Shown here piece by piece: positions 35,781-44,740 of a DNA stretch of 64,000 nucleotides. The notes beneath the pieces are model-generated. The model ran no database searches and was not told the DNA's origin. It worked only from the letters and a program-made list of their open reading frames with translations. Every line of letters starts with the position of its first letter. The stretch's first letter is position 1. Origin of the DNA: DATAGF01 sp963835685 (GTDB taxonomy: Bacteria; Actinomycetota; Thermoleophilia; Miltoncostaeales; Miltoncostaeaceae); NCBI GenBank assembly GCA_963835685.1, contig CAWIGI010000013.1:124001-188000 (forward strand). The letters are read 5' to 3'. The translations under genes were made by a program, and so were the position numbers.

Positions 35781-36856
35781 GTGACGCCCGCGCTGAAGGG
35801 GCTGGTCCTGTCGGGGGGCGCGGGCACGCGGCTGCGCCCGATCACCCACACGAGCGCCAAGCAGCTCGTGCCCGTGGCCAACCGGCCGATCCTCTTCTAC
35901 GGCCTCGACGCCCTGGCCGAGGCGGGGGTGAGGGACGTCGGCATCGTGGTGGGGGACACCCAGGCCGAGATCGAGGCCGCGGTGGGCGACGGGTCGGCGC
36001 ACGGGCTGCGCGTGACCTACATCCGCCAGAGCGCCCCCCTGGGCCTGGCACACGCCGTGCTGACCGCGGAGGAGTACCTCGACGGCTCCCCCTTCGTGAT
36101 GTACCTCGGCGACAACCTGCTGCGGGACGGCATCACCGAGCTGGTCGACGGGTTCCGCGCCGGCACCTGCGACGCGATGATCCTGCTCCAGCGGGTGGCC
36201 GATCCGCAGTCCTACGGCGTCGCCGAGCTGGAGGACGGCCGCGTCGTGCGCCTGGCCGAGAAGCCGGCGCAACCGCGCAGCGACCTCGCGCTGGTGGGGG
36301 TCTACATGTTCACGTCGGCGATCATGGACTCGGCCCGCGCGATCCGGCCCTCCGGCCGCGGCGAGCTCGAGATCACCGACGCGATCCAGCACCTGATCGA
36401 CCGCGGGCTGACGGTCGAGCCCCACGAGGTCACGCGGCTGGTGGAAGGACACCGGGCGCCTGGAGGACATGCTCGAGGCCAACCGGCTGATCCTCGACGT
36501 GCTCGAGCCGCGGCTGGAGGGGGAGCTGATCGACAGCACGGTCGAGGGCCGGGTCGCCGTCAACGCCGGGGCGCGCCTGGTGCGCTCCTCCGTGCGCGGG
36601 CCGGCGATCATCGGCGCGGGGGCGCTGATCGAGGACGCCTACGTGGGGCCCTACTCGGCGATCTCCCCCGGGGTGGTGGTGCGGCGGGCCGAGGTGGAGC
36701 ACAGCATCCTGCTGGACGACGAGCCGCGTCGAGGACCTCGACGCCCGGGTGGAGAGCAGCCTGATCGGCCGCGGCGTCACGATCGGGCGCTCGGGCGAGA
36801 AGCCGCGGGCCTACCGCTTCATGGTCGGCGACTCGTCGTCGATCGGCCTCGTCTAG
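35781..36856 (+). CDS. Glucose-1-phosphate thymidylyltransferase, long form, two frameshifts (36434, 36721)
   Basis: Makes dTDP-glucose from glucose 1-phosphate and dTTP. The nucleotide site is LVLSGGAGTRLRPIT, then AKQLVPVANRPILFY, YLGDNLL, and EKPAQPRSDLALVGVYMF. After an extra G at 36434 the sequence continues as WWKDTGRLEDMLEANRLIL. The second half is a left-handed beta-helix (LVRSSVRGPAIIGAGALIED), as in the long StrD/RfbA-like enzymes. A second extra G at 36721 precedes the last stretch, GRGVTIGRSGEK, ending at 36856. Start is GTG 35781. It opens a dTDP-sugar operon. Confidence 0.86.
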
Positions 36857-36865
36857 GCGCGGGGC

Positions 36866-37694
36866 GTGCGCATGCTCGTCACCGGCGCCGCCGGGATGCT
36901 GGGCCGCGACCTCGTGGCCCGCCTGGCGGGCCGCCACGAGGTGACGGCCGTCGATCTCGACGTCGACGTGACCGACCGCGCCGCCGTGCGATCCTGCGTC
37001 GCCGACTGCCGGCCCCAGGCCGTCTTCCACCTGGCGGCGTGGACCGACGTGGACGCGGCCGAGGCGCACGAGGCCGAGGCCCTCGCCGTCAACGGGGAGG
37101 GCGCCGGGATCGTCGCCGCGGCGGCCTGCGACGCAGGGGCCGCGGTGGTGCTGCCGTCGACCGGACTACGTCTTCGACGGGCGCAAGGGCGCGCCCTACG
37201 ACGAGGACGACGCGCCCGCGCCCCTCGGCGCGTACGGCCGCAGCAAGCTCGCCGGCGAGCGGGCCGCGCTCGCGCGCCACCCCGGCGGGACCCGCGTGGC
37301 GCGCACCGCGTGGCTCTACGGGGCGGGCGGGCGCAACTTCGTCGACACGATGCGGCGCCTGGGGGCGGAGCGGGACGAGGTCGAGGTCGTCGACGACCAG
37401 ACCGGGTCGCCCACCTGGACCCGCGACCTCGCCCCCGCGCTGGAGGCGCTGCTCGGCCGGCCGGCCGGCGTCTACCACGCGGCCGGCGCCGGGGCGGTGA
37501 CCTGGGCCGGCCTGGCGCGGGCGGTCTTCGAGGCGACGGGGTGCGCGTGCCGCGTGCGGCCGGTGACGACCGAGGCCATCGGCCGGCCCGCGCCCCGCCC
37601 GAGATACTCGGCCCTCGTCACGACGCGCTCAGGGGCGCCGCGGCTGCGAGACTGGCGGGAGGCCCTCGCCGACTACCTGGAGGAGCGCGCGTGA
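36866..37694 (+). CDS. rfbD: dTDP-4-dehydrorhamnose reductase, frameshifted near 37163
   Basis: An SDR-fold enzyme of about 275 residues that makes dTDP-L-rhamnose with NAD(P)H. Marks are MLVTGAAGMLGRDLVARL, VFHLAAWTDVDAAEA, PSTDYVFDGRKG (spanning the shift), the catalytic YGRSKLAGE and RTAWLYGAGGRNFV. One extra G at about 37163 splits it; the +1 frame runs to the stop at 37694. Start is GTG 36866, ten bases after the previous gene. Overlap with rfbB is GTGA. Confidence 0.9.
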
Positions 37695-38684
37695 GGCTGC
37701 TGGTCACCGGAGGCTGCGGCTTCATCGGGTCGGCGTTCGTGCGCCTCGCCCTCGCGCGCGGCGCCGAGGTCGTGAACCTCGACAAGCTCACCTACGCCGG
37801 CAACCCGGCCAACGTCGCCGAGATCGCCGACGACCCCGGCTACTCCTTCGTCCACGCCGACATCGCCGACGCGGTGGCCGTCCGCGGGGCCATCGAGGGC
37901 GCCGACGCGGTCGTGAACCTGGCGGCCGAGAGCCACGTCGACCGCAGCATCCTCGACCCCGGCGACTTCATCCGCACCGACGTGGTCGGCACCGCCGTGC
38001 TGCTCGACGCCGCCCGCGAGGCCGGGGTGGGCCGCTTCGTGCAGGTCTCGACCGACGAGGTCTACGGCTCGATCGTCTCGGGAGCCTTCCGCGAGACGGA
38101 CCCGATCAGCCCCTCGAGCCCCTACTCGGCCAGCAAGGCCGGGGGCGACCTCCAGGCGCTGGCCTGGCACCGCACCTTCGGGCTCGACGTCGATCGTGAC
38201 CCGCGGCTCGAACACCTTCGGCCCCCGCCAGTACCCCGAGAAGCTGATCCCCCTGTTCGTCACCAACGCCCTCGACGGCGAGGCCCTGCCGGTCTACGGC
38301 GACGGGATGCAGGCGCGCGACTGGGTCCACGTCGACGACCACTGCGAGGGCATCTGGACGGCGATGGAGGCCGGCGCGGCCGGGGAGGTCTACAACGTCG
38401 GCGGCGGCAACGAGGAGACCAACCTGGAGATCACCCGCCGCATCCTCGCGCTGACCGGCCGCGACGAGTCGCTGATCCGCCACGTCGCCGACCGGCCGGG
38501 CCACGACCGCCGCTACGCCCTGGACACGACCCGGCTGCGCGCGCTGGGCTGGGCGCCGCGGCGGCCCTTCGGCGAGGCGCTCGCCGACACGGTGGGCTGG
38601 TATCGCGAGCAACGGGGCTGGTGGGAGCCCATCAAGAGCGGCGAGTACCTCCGCTACTACGAGCGCCAGTACGGCGTGCGGTGA
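37691..38684 (+). CDS. rfbB: dTDP-glucose 4,6-dehydratase, frameshifted at 38192
   Basis: An extended SDR of about 330 residues. It converts dTDP-glucose to dTDP-4-keto-6-deoxyglucose with bound NAD+. The cofactor site is VTGGCGFIGSAFVRLAL, then NLAAESHVDRSI, VSTDEVYGSI, the catalytic YSASKAGGDLQAL and, across the shift, VTRGSNTFGPRQYPEKLIPL. An extra G at 38192 (GTC-G-ATC) causes the break. The operon holds rfbA-like, rfbD and rfbB but no rfbC epimerase. It overlaps the convergent glycosyltransferase by 28 bases. Confidence 0.9.
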
Positions 38685-39820
38685 GGGCCGCGCACGGCTG
38701 AGTCGAGCGTCATCAGCGCGTAGAGCACCCCCGCGAGCGGCAGGGCGAGGGCCCAGCGGGCCGGCAGGTCGAAGGCGCGCACGGCGGGGAGGGCGACCGC
38801 GGCCATGACCGCCCAGGCCGCCGAGCCCGCGGCGAGGGGGAGCGCCCAGCCCCCGGCGCCCGCGATCGCTCCGGCCAGCCCAGCGGCGACGCAGACCGGC
38901 GGCGTCGCGAACATGAGCGCCAGCGCGACGGTCACCGCGGCGAGGAGCGCCCACGAGCGCCGCAGCTGGGTGAAGGCGCTGCGGCGCACCATTCGCCAGG
39001 CGGCCGCGAGGTCCGGGTAGGGCCGCACGCTGGTCACGCGGCCGCGGCTGAGCGCGAGCCGCGCCGTGCCTCCGGCGCCCTTCACGGCGCGCGCCAGCGC
39101 GAGGTCGTCGATGAGCTCGCCGCGGATCGCCTCCAGGCCGCCGGCGCGCCGCAGGGCCCCGGCGCGCACGAGGACGCAGCCGCCGGCGGCGGACGCGACC
39201 CGCCCGCCCGGCCGGTTCGCCCAGCGCATCGGGTAGAGCAGGCAGAAGAAGAGCACGAAGGGCGGGATCAGCAGCCGCTCGGCCCGCGACCGGCAACGCA
39301 GCCGCGCCATGCGGCTGACCAGGTCCAGCCCCCCGGCCTCGGCCTCCGCGACCAGCGCCCGCAGGGAGCCCGGCGCGTGGAGGATGTCGGCGTCCGTCAG
39401 CAGCAGGAGCTCGGGGGCGGGGCCGCCACTCGCCGCACGGCGCCTCGCCTGCTCGAGCGCCCAGACCTTGCCGGCCCATCCGTCCGGGAGCGGGTCCCCG
39501 CGCACGACCTCGAGGCGGGGGTCGCCGGCCGCGGCGCGGAGCGCGGCCGCCGCGGTTCCGTCGGCGGAGCGGTCGTCGACCAGGACCACGCGCCAGGGGC
39601 CCGGGTGGTCCTGGGCCAGCAGGGCGGGGAGGGTCAGCGGCAGGGCGTCGGCCTCGTTGCGGGCCGGCACGAGCACGGCGACCGGGGGCCACGACGCCGG
39701 CTCGGGCGCCGGCGGCCCGTCCTCGTCGGTGGGGCGCAGGTCCCAGGGCCGCGCCGGGTGCAGGAGGACGCCGAGCCAGGCGACCAGCGCGGCGACTCCC
39801 GCCCACCCCAGCGCGGTCAG
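38657..39820 (-). CDS. HpnB-like membrane glycosyltransferase (probable CTG start)
   Basis: A GT2 protein of about 387 residues. An N-terminal helix (GWAGVAALVAWLGVLLH) precedes VAVLVPARNEADALPL, VLVDDRSADGT, the metal site LLTDADILH and the acceptor region GELIDDLALARAVK; three helices close the protein. It resembles the hopanoid-associated glycosyltransferase HpnB. Canonical start codons appear only at GTG 39676, inside the GT domain. The conserved N-terminal helix is in frame back to CTG 39820, which overlaps the upstream stop as CTGA, so I take CTG as the start. No other hpn gene is in the window. Confidence 0.72.
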   Translation of the reverse strand: MTALGWAGVAALVAWLGVLLHPARPWDLRPTDEDGPPAPEPASWPPVAVLVPARNEADALPLTLPALLAQDHPGPWRVVLVDDRSADGTAAAALRAAAGDPRLEVVRGDPLPDGWAGKVWALEQARRRAASGGPAPELLLLTDADILHAPGSLRALVAEAEAGGLDLVSRMARLRCRSRAERLLIPPFVLFFCLLYPMRWANRPGGRVASAAGGCVLVRAGALRRAGGLEAIRGELIDDLALARAVKGAGGTARLALSRGRVTSVRPYPDLAAAWRMVRRSAFTQLRRSWALLAAVTVALALMFATPPVCVAAGLAGAIAGAGGWALPLAAGSAAWAVMAAVALPAVRAFDLPARWALALPLAGVLYALMTLDSAVRGPHRTPYWRS

Positions 39821-40596
39821 GGCGCCGGCCGACGCGCCTCCATGTTGAGGCGGACGTAGTCAACCACCACCTGCCCCCGGGGGCCGCGCCGGCGCGCGGC
39901 CACGTCGCGGGCGAAGGGCGCGCGCAGGTCCGCGGGCAGCAGCTCGAGGTGGTGTCGCAGGACGACCGTCGCGAGGAACTCGGTGCTCGCGTCAACGTCC
40001 GCGAGGACGGCGGGCGCCTCCTCCAGCCAGGCCCGCGCGTCCTCGAAGCCCGCGTCGCCGAGCCGAGCGACGGTCTCCTCGGCGCCGGCGAACAACCAGG
40101 GGCCCCCGAACCCGTCGAGCGACGGTGCGTAGGGCTCCGCCTCCGCAACCTCCGCCGCCGCCGCGAGGGTCCCGGCGACGTTGCCCGCGCCGCCGCACTG
40201 GGCCACCAGGCGCCCGCCCGGCCGGAGCGCCCCGTGGAGGCGGCCGAACAGGCGGGCGTGGTCGAGGATCCAGTGGAAGGTCGCGGTCGAGACCACGAGG
40301 TCCACCGGCTCATCGACCTCCAGCTCCAGGAGGTCGCTCCGCCGCACGGTCACCCGGGGCGCCAGGTCGGACAGCCGATCGGTGGCCTCCCGCACCATCG
40401 CCTCGGAGCCGTCGACGGCGATCACGCGCCCCCGGGGCAGCCGGTCGGCCAGCAGCCGCGTCACCCGGCCCGTGCCGCAGCCCGCGTCGAGGGCGGTCTC
40501 GTCGCCCTCCAGCGGGATCCGGTCCAGGACCGCGCGCCCCCAGGCGACCTGGGGGTCGGACACGCGCTCATAGGCCCGGGCGTCCCACTCGGCCAC
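39817..40596 (-). CDS. SAM-dependent methyltransferase (trans-aconitate 2-methyltransferase-like)
   Basis: A 259-residue class I methyltransferase. Motif I is ALDAGCGTGRVTRLLAD, the acidic residue binding the ribose is in VIAVDGSEAM, and motif post-I is SDLLELEVDEPVDLVVS. ATFHWILDHARLFGRLH and LRPGGRLVAQCGG resemble the Tam family, which methylates trans-aconitate. The C-terminal part is helical. Substrate assignment is tentative. It is coupled to the downstream glycosyltransferase and lies six bases after the DUF1116 gene. Confidence 0.75.
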   Translation of the reverse strand: MAEWDARAYERVSDPQVAWGRAVLDRIPLEGDETALDAGCGTGRVTRLLADRLPRGRVIAVDGSEAMVREATDRLSDLAPRVTVRRSDLLELEVDEPVDLVVSTATFHWILDHARLFGRLHGALRPGGRLVAQCGGAGNVAGTLAAAAEVAEAEPYAPSLDGFGGPWLFAGAEETVARLGDAGFEDARAWLEEAPAVLADVDASTEFLATVVLRHHLELLPADLRAPFARDVAARRRGPRGQVVVDYVRLNMEARRPAP

Positions 40597-40602
40597 CGGG
40601 CG

Positions 40603-41988
40603 TTACTCCCGGAGGTCGTCCGCGAGCGCCGTCAGGGCGTCGCGGATCGGCTCGAGCGGGGTGCGGGCGATGCCCGCGCCGATCTGACCGCCCTCGAGGC
40701 GGTGGAGGATGCCGGTGTTGATCAGCGGCGTGGTGCCCAGGTCGAGGCAGGCGCGGGCGTCAACGCCCAGCGGGGTGCCCTGGCCGTCGAGGGTGGGGAT
40801 GCGGAAGCGCTCGCTCTCGCCGACGCAGATGTCGGCCATCTGCCGGGTCCGCTCGATCGCCTCGGCCATGCCGCCGCCGAGGAAGGCGGCGACGCCAGGG
40901 CTGGCCGCGCTGGCCGCCGCGCCGAGGCCGCAGCACTCCACGAGCGCCGAGTCGCCGATGTCGGGCGCCGCATCGTCGTCGGACATGCCGGGGCGGTAGA
41001 GGGGGTCGCCCACGAGGGGCGCGGGGGCGGTGAACCAGCGGTCGGGCAGGCCGGCGAGCTGCACCGCCACCTCGGTGCCGTTGCGGCTGATGAAGACGAG
41101 CAGGCTGGAGGCGGGCGTCCCTGCGATGCCCGCGAGCGCCGCCCGGGCGCAGGCGATCGTCATCGTGAGCGCGAAGTGGCCGTTGGCCGCCAGCAGCCGC
41201 GCGGTCGGCAGCACGCTGCGCGGAGCGCGCTCGGCCATCGCCGGGAGGGTCTGGCGCAGCAGCAGCATCGTGGTCGCCTGGTGGCGCATGTGGCAGTCGT
41301 CGCCCATCGCGATGCCCTGTGCGTCGAGCGAGAAGCCGTCGATGGGCCCCTCGGCCCGCAGGGCCGCGGCGAACCCCGGCGCGACCGCGTCGGCGAGGGT
41401 GCGCTGACGGCGGATCGCCTCGGCGGAGCCGACGCCGAGCCAGAAGGCCTCGCCCGGGCCGTCGTTGAAGGGGCTGTAGCCCACCCCGCCGCCGACCTCG
41501 TCGCGCGCCGCCCAGACGGCCATCGAGGGGGAGATGACGCCGGTCATCGCGCCCGCGGCGTCGAGCGAGTGCGCCGGGGCGAGCCGCACGCCGCCGCCGG
41601 CGACCAGGCGCTCGGCCTCCTCCAGCGTCGTCGCCCAGCCCTCCAGCACGACCGCCCCGCAGACGGCGTTGCGCTGCGGCCGGCACATCAGCTCCCACTC
41701 CACCGGCGGGCCGGCGTGAAGGACGGTGCGCCCCTCGAGCCCCGGGATCAGCTCGCCCGCGGGCCCGGCCCCGACGATCATGGGCCGCGCCTCCTGCAGC
41801 CGCGCGAGCGCCGTGGCGTTGGCCGCGTCGACGCGGTCGTCGCCGTAGGTCGCGGTCAGGACGGCCACGTCCTCCGGGTCGCCCTCGGCGGGAGGCCGCC
41901 AGTCGAGCGCCGTCACCTCGGCGCCCTGCTCGCGCAGCGCGTCGGCCATCAGGTCCAGGCCCGCGGTGACGACGCGTAGGCTGCTCAC
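40603..41988 (-). CDS. DUF1116 protein, AllG/YlbE-like (oxamate transcarbamylase subunit)
   Basis: A 461-residue DUF1116 (YahG/YlbE) protein. In E. coli, allF-allG-allH (formerly fdrA-ylbE-ylbF) are known as the oxamate carbamoyltransferase that releases carbamoyl phosphate from oxalurate. Features seen: VLHAGPPVEWELMCRPQRNA, SPFNDGPGEAFWLGVGS, GDDCHMRHQATTMLLLRQT, GNGTEVAVQ-like loop (FISRNGTEVAVQLAGLPDRW) and ECCGLGAAASAASPG. The sister subunits lie 12-17 kb away (53079 and 58127) and carbamate kinase at 48524. Start is GTG 41988, three bases from the divergent Sll0787-like gene. Confidence 0.82.
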   Translation of the reverse strand: MSSLRVVTAGLDLMADALREQGAEVTALDWRPPAEGDPEDVAVLTATYGDDRVDAANATALARLQEARPMIVGAGPAGELIPGLEGRTVLHAGPPVEWELMCRPQRNAVCGAVVLEGWATTLEEAERLVAGGGVRLAPAHSLDAAGAMTGVISPSMAVWAARDEVGGGVGYSPFNDGPGEAFWLGVGSAEAIRRQRTLADAVAPGFAAALRAEGPIDGFSLDAQGIAMGDDCHMRHQATTMLLLRQTLPAMAERAPRSVLPTARLLAANGHFALTMTIACARAALAGIAGTPASSLLVFISRNGTEVAVQLAGLPDRWFTAPAPLVGDPLYRPGMSDDDAAPDIGDSALVECCGLGAAASAASPGVAAFLGGGMAEAIERTRQMADICVGESERFRIPTLDGQGTPLGVDARACLDLGTTPLINTGILHRLEGGQIGAGIARTPLEPIRDALTALADDLRE

Positions 41989-41991
41989 CCC

Positions 41992-42930
41992 ATGAACCTA
42001 GCGGCTCTCGCACGCGCCGTTCGCGAGCACCCGGGCCTGCGCGGCAAGCGCGACCTCGCCGCGGTGGCGTCGGCCTTCGGCGGCGACGGCGACGACGCGG
42101 CGCTCGTGCCCGACGGCGAGGGCCACCTGGCGCTGGCGGCCGAGGCGATCCACCCGCCCTTCGTCGCCGCCCAGCCGCGCGCGGCGGGCGTGGCGGGCGT
42201 CGTGACGGTGCTGAACGACCTCGCCGCGACCGGCGCCCGGCCGCTCGCGCTGCTGGACTGCCTGGTCGCCGGGTCGCGGCGCGTCGCCGAGCAGATCCTC
42301 GAGGGCCTGCGGGTGGGGGCCGGCCTCTACGGCGTGCCGGTGGTGGGCGGCCACGTCACCGTCGGGGATGGGGCCGCCCCGGGGCTCTCGACCTTCGCCG
42401 TCGGCCGCGCCCGCGCCCCGCTCTCGGCCCGCAACGCCCGCCCCGGTGACGCGGTGTCGCTGCTCGCCTGCCTGGAGGGGGAGATGATGGTCGGGGCGGG
42501 CAGCAGCTTCTTCAGCCACCTGCGGGGCCCGCGCCGCGAGCGCGCCGCCGCCGACCTCGCCCTGCTGGCCGAGGCGGCCGAGGCCGGCGAGGCGTGGGCG
42601 GCGCGCGACGTCTCGATGCCCGGGGTCGCCGGCTCGCTACTGCAGCTCTGCGAGAGCGCCGGTGGCCTCGGCTGCGCGCTCGACCTCGAGGCGCTGCCCG
42701 TGCCGGCCGGGCTCCCGCTGGAGCGCTGGCTGCTCACCTTCCCGTCGTTCGGGTTCCTGCTGGTGGGCGACCCGGCAGCGCTGGAGCGGCGGGCGGGCGC
42801 CGCCGGGCTCACGCTGGCGCGGCTCGGGACCCTCGACGCCGGCGGGGTCCTGCGCCTGCGCGGCGGCGGCGGCGAGGAGCCGGTCTGGGACCTCGGCCGG
42901 GAGCCGCTCACCGGCCTGGGGCCGGACTAG
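41992..42930 (+). CDS. AIR-synthase-like protein, Sll0787 family (Nit1C cluster)
   Basis: A 312-residue PurM/ThiL-fold protein. DLAAVASAFGGDGDDAALVP supplies the Asp-rich metal/ATP site, GVVTVLNDLAATGARPLALL and GVPVVGGHVTVG follow, as in selenophosphate or AIR synthases. SMPGVAGSLLQLCESAGGLG marks the C-terminal domain. The Sll0787-type branch is known from the nitrilase-associated Nit1C / nitrogen-starvation cluster, and four other members of that cluster lie within 14 kb. The reaction is unknown; ATP-dependent activation of an amide or acid is plausible. A MITE-like element begins two bases after its stop. Confidence 0.82.
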   Translation: MNLAALARAVREHPGLRGKRDLAAVASAFGGDGDDAALVPDGEGHLALAAEAIHPPFVAAQPRAAGVAGVVTVLNDLAATGARPLALLDCLVAGSRRVAEQILEGLRVGAGLYGVPVVGGHVTVGDGAAPGLSTFAVGRARAPLSARNARPGDAVSLLACLEGEMMVGAGSSFFSHLRGPRRERAAADLALLAEAAEAGEAWAARDVSMPGVAGSLLQLCESAGGLGCALDLEALPVPAGLPLERWLLTFPSFGFLLVGDPAALERRAGAAGLTLARLGTLDAGGVLRLRGGGGEEPVWDLGREPLTGLGPD

Positions 42931-42931
42931 C

Positions 42932-43149
42932 GGAGTGCCCGGAAACGTTCCCCGGGTTCTGGCGGGCTGCAAATCATCGCGGATGCGGCGTCATCGGTCG
43001 CCCGCATAGGCATAGCTATGCGGGCTCCCTGCTTCCGGAGGAAAGGCCGGCTCTCCGCCCGGCCTTTCCGGACGAGAGCCGCCGCGACAGCGGCGGCACT
43101 CCTGCGGGATTTTCGCGGCCAGAACACCACCAACGCTCCCGGGCACTCC
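42932..43149. mobile_element. MITE-like palindromic element, 218 bp
   Basis: The ends are an 18-base inverted repeat, GGAGTGCCCGGAAACGTT at 42932-42949 against 43132-43149, with two mismatches. Six bases further in on both sides GTTCTGGC (42956-42963) matches GCCAGAAC (43118-43125) at the same spacing, so the arms are long. The centre holds three hairpins: CCCGCATAG/CTATGCGGG (43001-43024), GGAAAGGCCGG/CCGGCCTTTCC (43040-43069) and GCCGCCGC/GCGGCGGC (43078-43097). There is no convincing coding frame and no clear target-site duplication. It sits directly after a stop codon. Confidence 0.7.
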
Positions 43150-43185
43150 ACGAGCTCCCGGCCGAGATCGGCCGCGGCACACCGC

Positions 43186-44022
43186 TCAGGCGCGGGTCGC
43201 CACGACCTCCAGGTACTCGGCCGGGATCGCGACGGGGCCGTCGCCGCCGAGACGGTCGAAGCGCCGGGCGAGGGCCGTCATGTCGGCGTCCAGGGCCGCG
43301 CGGCCCTCGTCGTCGAGCGCCGCGAAGGCGGCGACCGTGGGCCCGTAGAGCTCGCGGAAGGTGTCGGTGAACGCCTGCGCGCTCTCGTAGCGGAAGGTGT
43401 ACGTCCGCCGGGTCGCATGCAATTCCGTCACGCCGTCGCGCAGCAGGCCGCGGACGTGGTCCTCGTCGCCCCAGAGGGGAGGCGGGGTGAGGCCGGCGGG
43501 CGGCGGGACGCGGGCCCCGATCGTCCGGAAGAGCTCGCCGATGAAGCCCGTCGGCGTCCAATTGGCCAGGGCGATGGTGCCCCCGGGCCGGCAGACGCGC
43601 AGCAGCTCGGCCGCCGCCCGGCGCTGGTCGGGGGCGAACATCACGCCGACGGCCGAGACCACGGCGTCGAACGAGGCGTCCGGGAACGGCATCGCCTGGG
43701 CGTCGCCCTCGACGACCTCCAGCTCGAGCCCCTCGGCCGCCGCGCGGGCCGTCGCACGGTCCAGCAGCTCGGGCACGTAGTCGAGGCTCACGACGCGGGT
43801 GCCGGACCGCGCGGCCGCAAGGGCCGTGTCCCCGCTGCCGCCGGCGACGTCGAGCACGCGGCTGCCCGCGCGCAGGTCGGCGCTGTCACACAACACCTCC
43901 GAGATGATCTGGATGCGTGCGGCGACGCTCGCGTAGTCGCCGCTGCCCCAGACCTGCTTCTGCCGAGCCGTGATGGCGGCGTAGTCCGGCGTCGTCTCGG
44001 TCGCGCTGGCGGTGGTGGCCAT
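43186..44022 (-). CDS. UbiE-like SAM-dependent methyltransferase
   Basis: A 278-residue class I methyltransferase. Motif I is VLDVAGGSGDTALAAA, then VVSLDYVPELLDRA, VVEGDAQAMPFPDASFDAV and VCRPGGTIALANW, the UbiE/COQ5 pattern. The start ATG 44022 has AGGAGGAG just upstream; the frame back to 44079 runs through a TetR-type operator and is not used. It is divergent from the tetR gene, and the operator pair between them suggests it is the regulated gene. The acceptor is unknown. Confidence 0.82.
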   Translation of the reverse strand: MATTASATETTPDYAAITARQKQVWGSGDYASVAARIQIISEVLCDSADLRAGSRVLDVAGGSGDTALAAARSGTRVVSLDYVPELLDRATARAAAEGLELEVVEGDAQAMPFPDASFDAVVSAVGVMFAPDQRRAAAELLRVCRPGGTIALANWTPTGFIGELFRTIGARVPPPAGLTPPPLWGDEDHVRGLLRDGVTELHATRRTYTFRYESAQAFTDTFRELYGPTVAAFAALDDEGRAALDADMTALARRFDRLGGDGPVAIPAEYLEVVATRA

Positions 44023-44043
44023 TTGCTCCTCCTCGAGTATGTA

Positions 44044-44059
44044 GCACGAACGTTCGTGC
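44044..44059. promoter_or_regulatory. TetR-type operator 1
   Basis: GCACGAACGTTCGTGC is a perfect 16-bp palindrome in the interval between the methyltransferase and tetR starts. It shares its core with a second site 34 bases away (centre to centre), so two repressor dimers could bind the same face three turns apart. Confidence 0.75.
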
Positions 44060-44079
44060 GAAGAACGGGTGGCGAGCAT

Positions 44080-44091
44080 ACGAACGTTCGT
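44080..44091. promoter_or_regulatory. TetR-type operator 2
   Basis: ACGAACGTTCGT is a perfect 12-bp palindrome and equals the core of operator 1. It lies 16 bases before the tetR start codon, a good position for self-repression. Confidence 0.7.
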
Positions 44092-44107
44092 GCTAACTTG
44101 TCAAGCC

Positions 44108-44740
44108 ATGGCGACGAAGACGACGCGACGCCGCAGGTCCGACGGGGAGCGCAGCCGGCGCGCGATCCTCGAGGCGGCGGCCCGTCTGGCGACCGTCGAG
44201 GGGCTGGACGGGCTCACGATCGGCCGGCTCGCCGACGAGACGGGCATGAGCAAGAGCGGCCTGTTCGCCCACTTCGGCTCGAAAGAGGAGCTCCAGCTGG
44301 CGACGATCGCCGCCGCCGAGGAGATCTTCGAGGAGGAGGTCCTGCGCCCCGCGCTGGAGGTCGAAGGGCTCGCGCGCCTGAGGGCGCTCAGCGAGAGCTT
44401 CCTCTCCCACGTGCAGCGTGAGGTCTTCCCCGGCGGGTGCTTCTTCGCCTCGGCCGCGGCCGAGTTCGACACGCGGCCGGGCCGGGTGCGCGACAAGGTG
44501 GTCGCCGCCTACCGCGCCTGGACCGAGCTGATGGAGGACGCGGTCGAGACGGCCGTCACGCGCGGCGAGGCCGACCCCTCGGTGGACCCTGCCCAGCTGG
44601 TCTTCGAGGTCAACGCGATGCTGGCCGAGGCCAACGGCGTCTTCCTGCTCCGCGGCGACCCGGGTGCGTTCGTGATGGCCCGCCGCGCGATCGACGACCG
44701 CCTGGAGCGGGCTCAGGCCGTGCCGAGGGCCCAGGCGTAA
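44108..44740 (+). CDS. TetR-family transcriptional regulator
   Basis: A 210-residue regulator. The basic N-terminus (TTRRRRSDGERSRRAILEAA) leads into the helix-turn-helix LTIGRLADETGMSKSGLFAHFGSKEELQLA. The helical ligand domain contains REVFPGGCFFASAAAEFDTRPG, which resembles TetR_C proteins that sense hydrophobic small molecules. It is divergent from the methyltransferase gene, with two matching palindromes between them. Its end overlaps the acetyltransferase gene on the other strand by 28 bases. The ligand is unknown. Confidence 0.9.
   Translation: MATKTTRRRRSDGERSRRAILEAAARLATVEGLDGLTIGRLADETGMSKSGLFAHFGSKEELQLATIAAAEEIFEEEVLRPALEVEGLARLRALSESFLSHVQREVFPGGCFFASAAAEFDTRPGRVRDKVVAAYRAWTELMEDAVETAVTRGEADPSVDPAQLVFEVNAMLAEANGVFLLRGDPGAFVMARRAIDDRLERAQAVPRAQA

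Noticed and set aside
42927..43151. A 74-residue minus-strand frame inside the palindromic element
   Set aside because: It covers the element almost exactly, has poor codon bias and reads through the hairpins; a coding role is unlikely.
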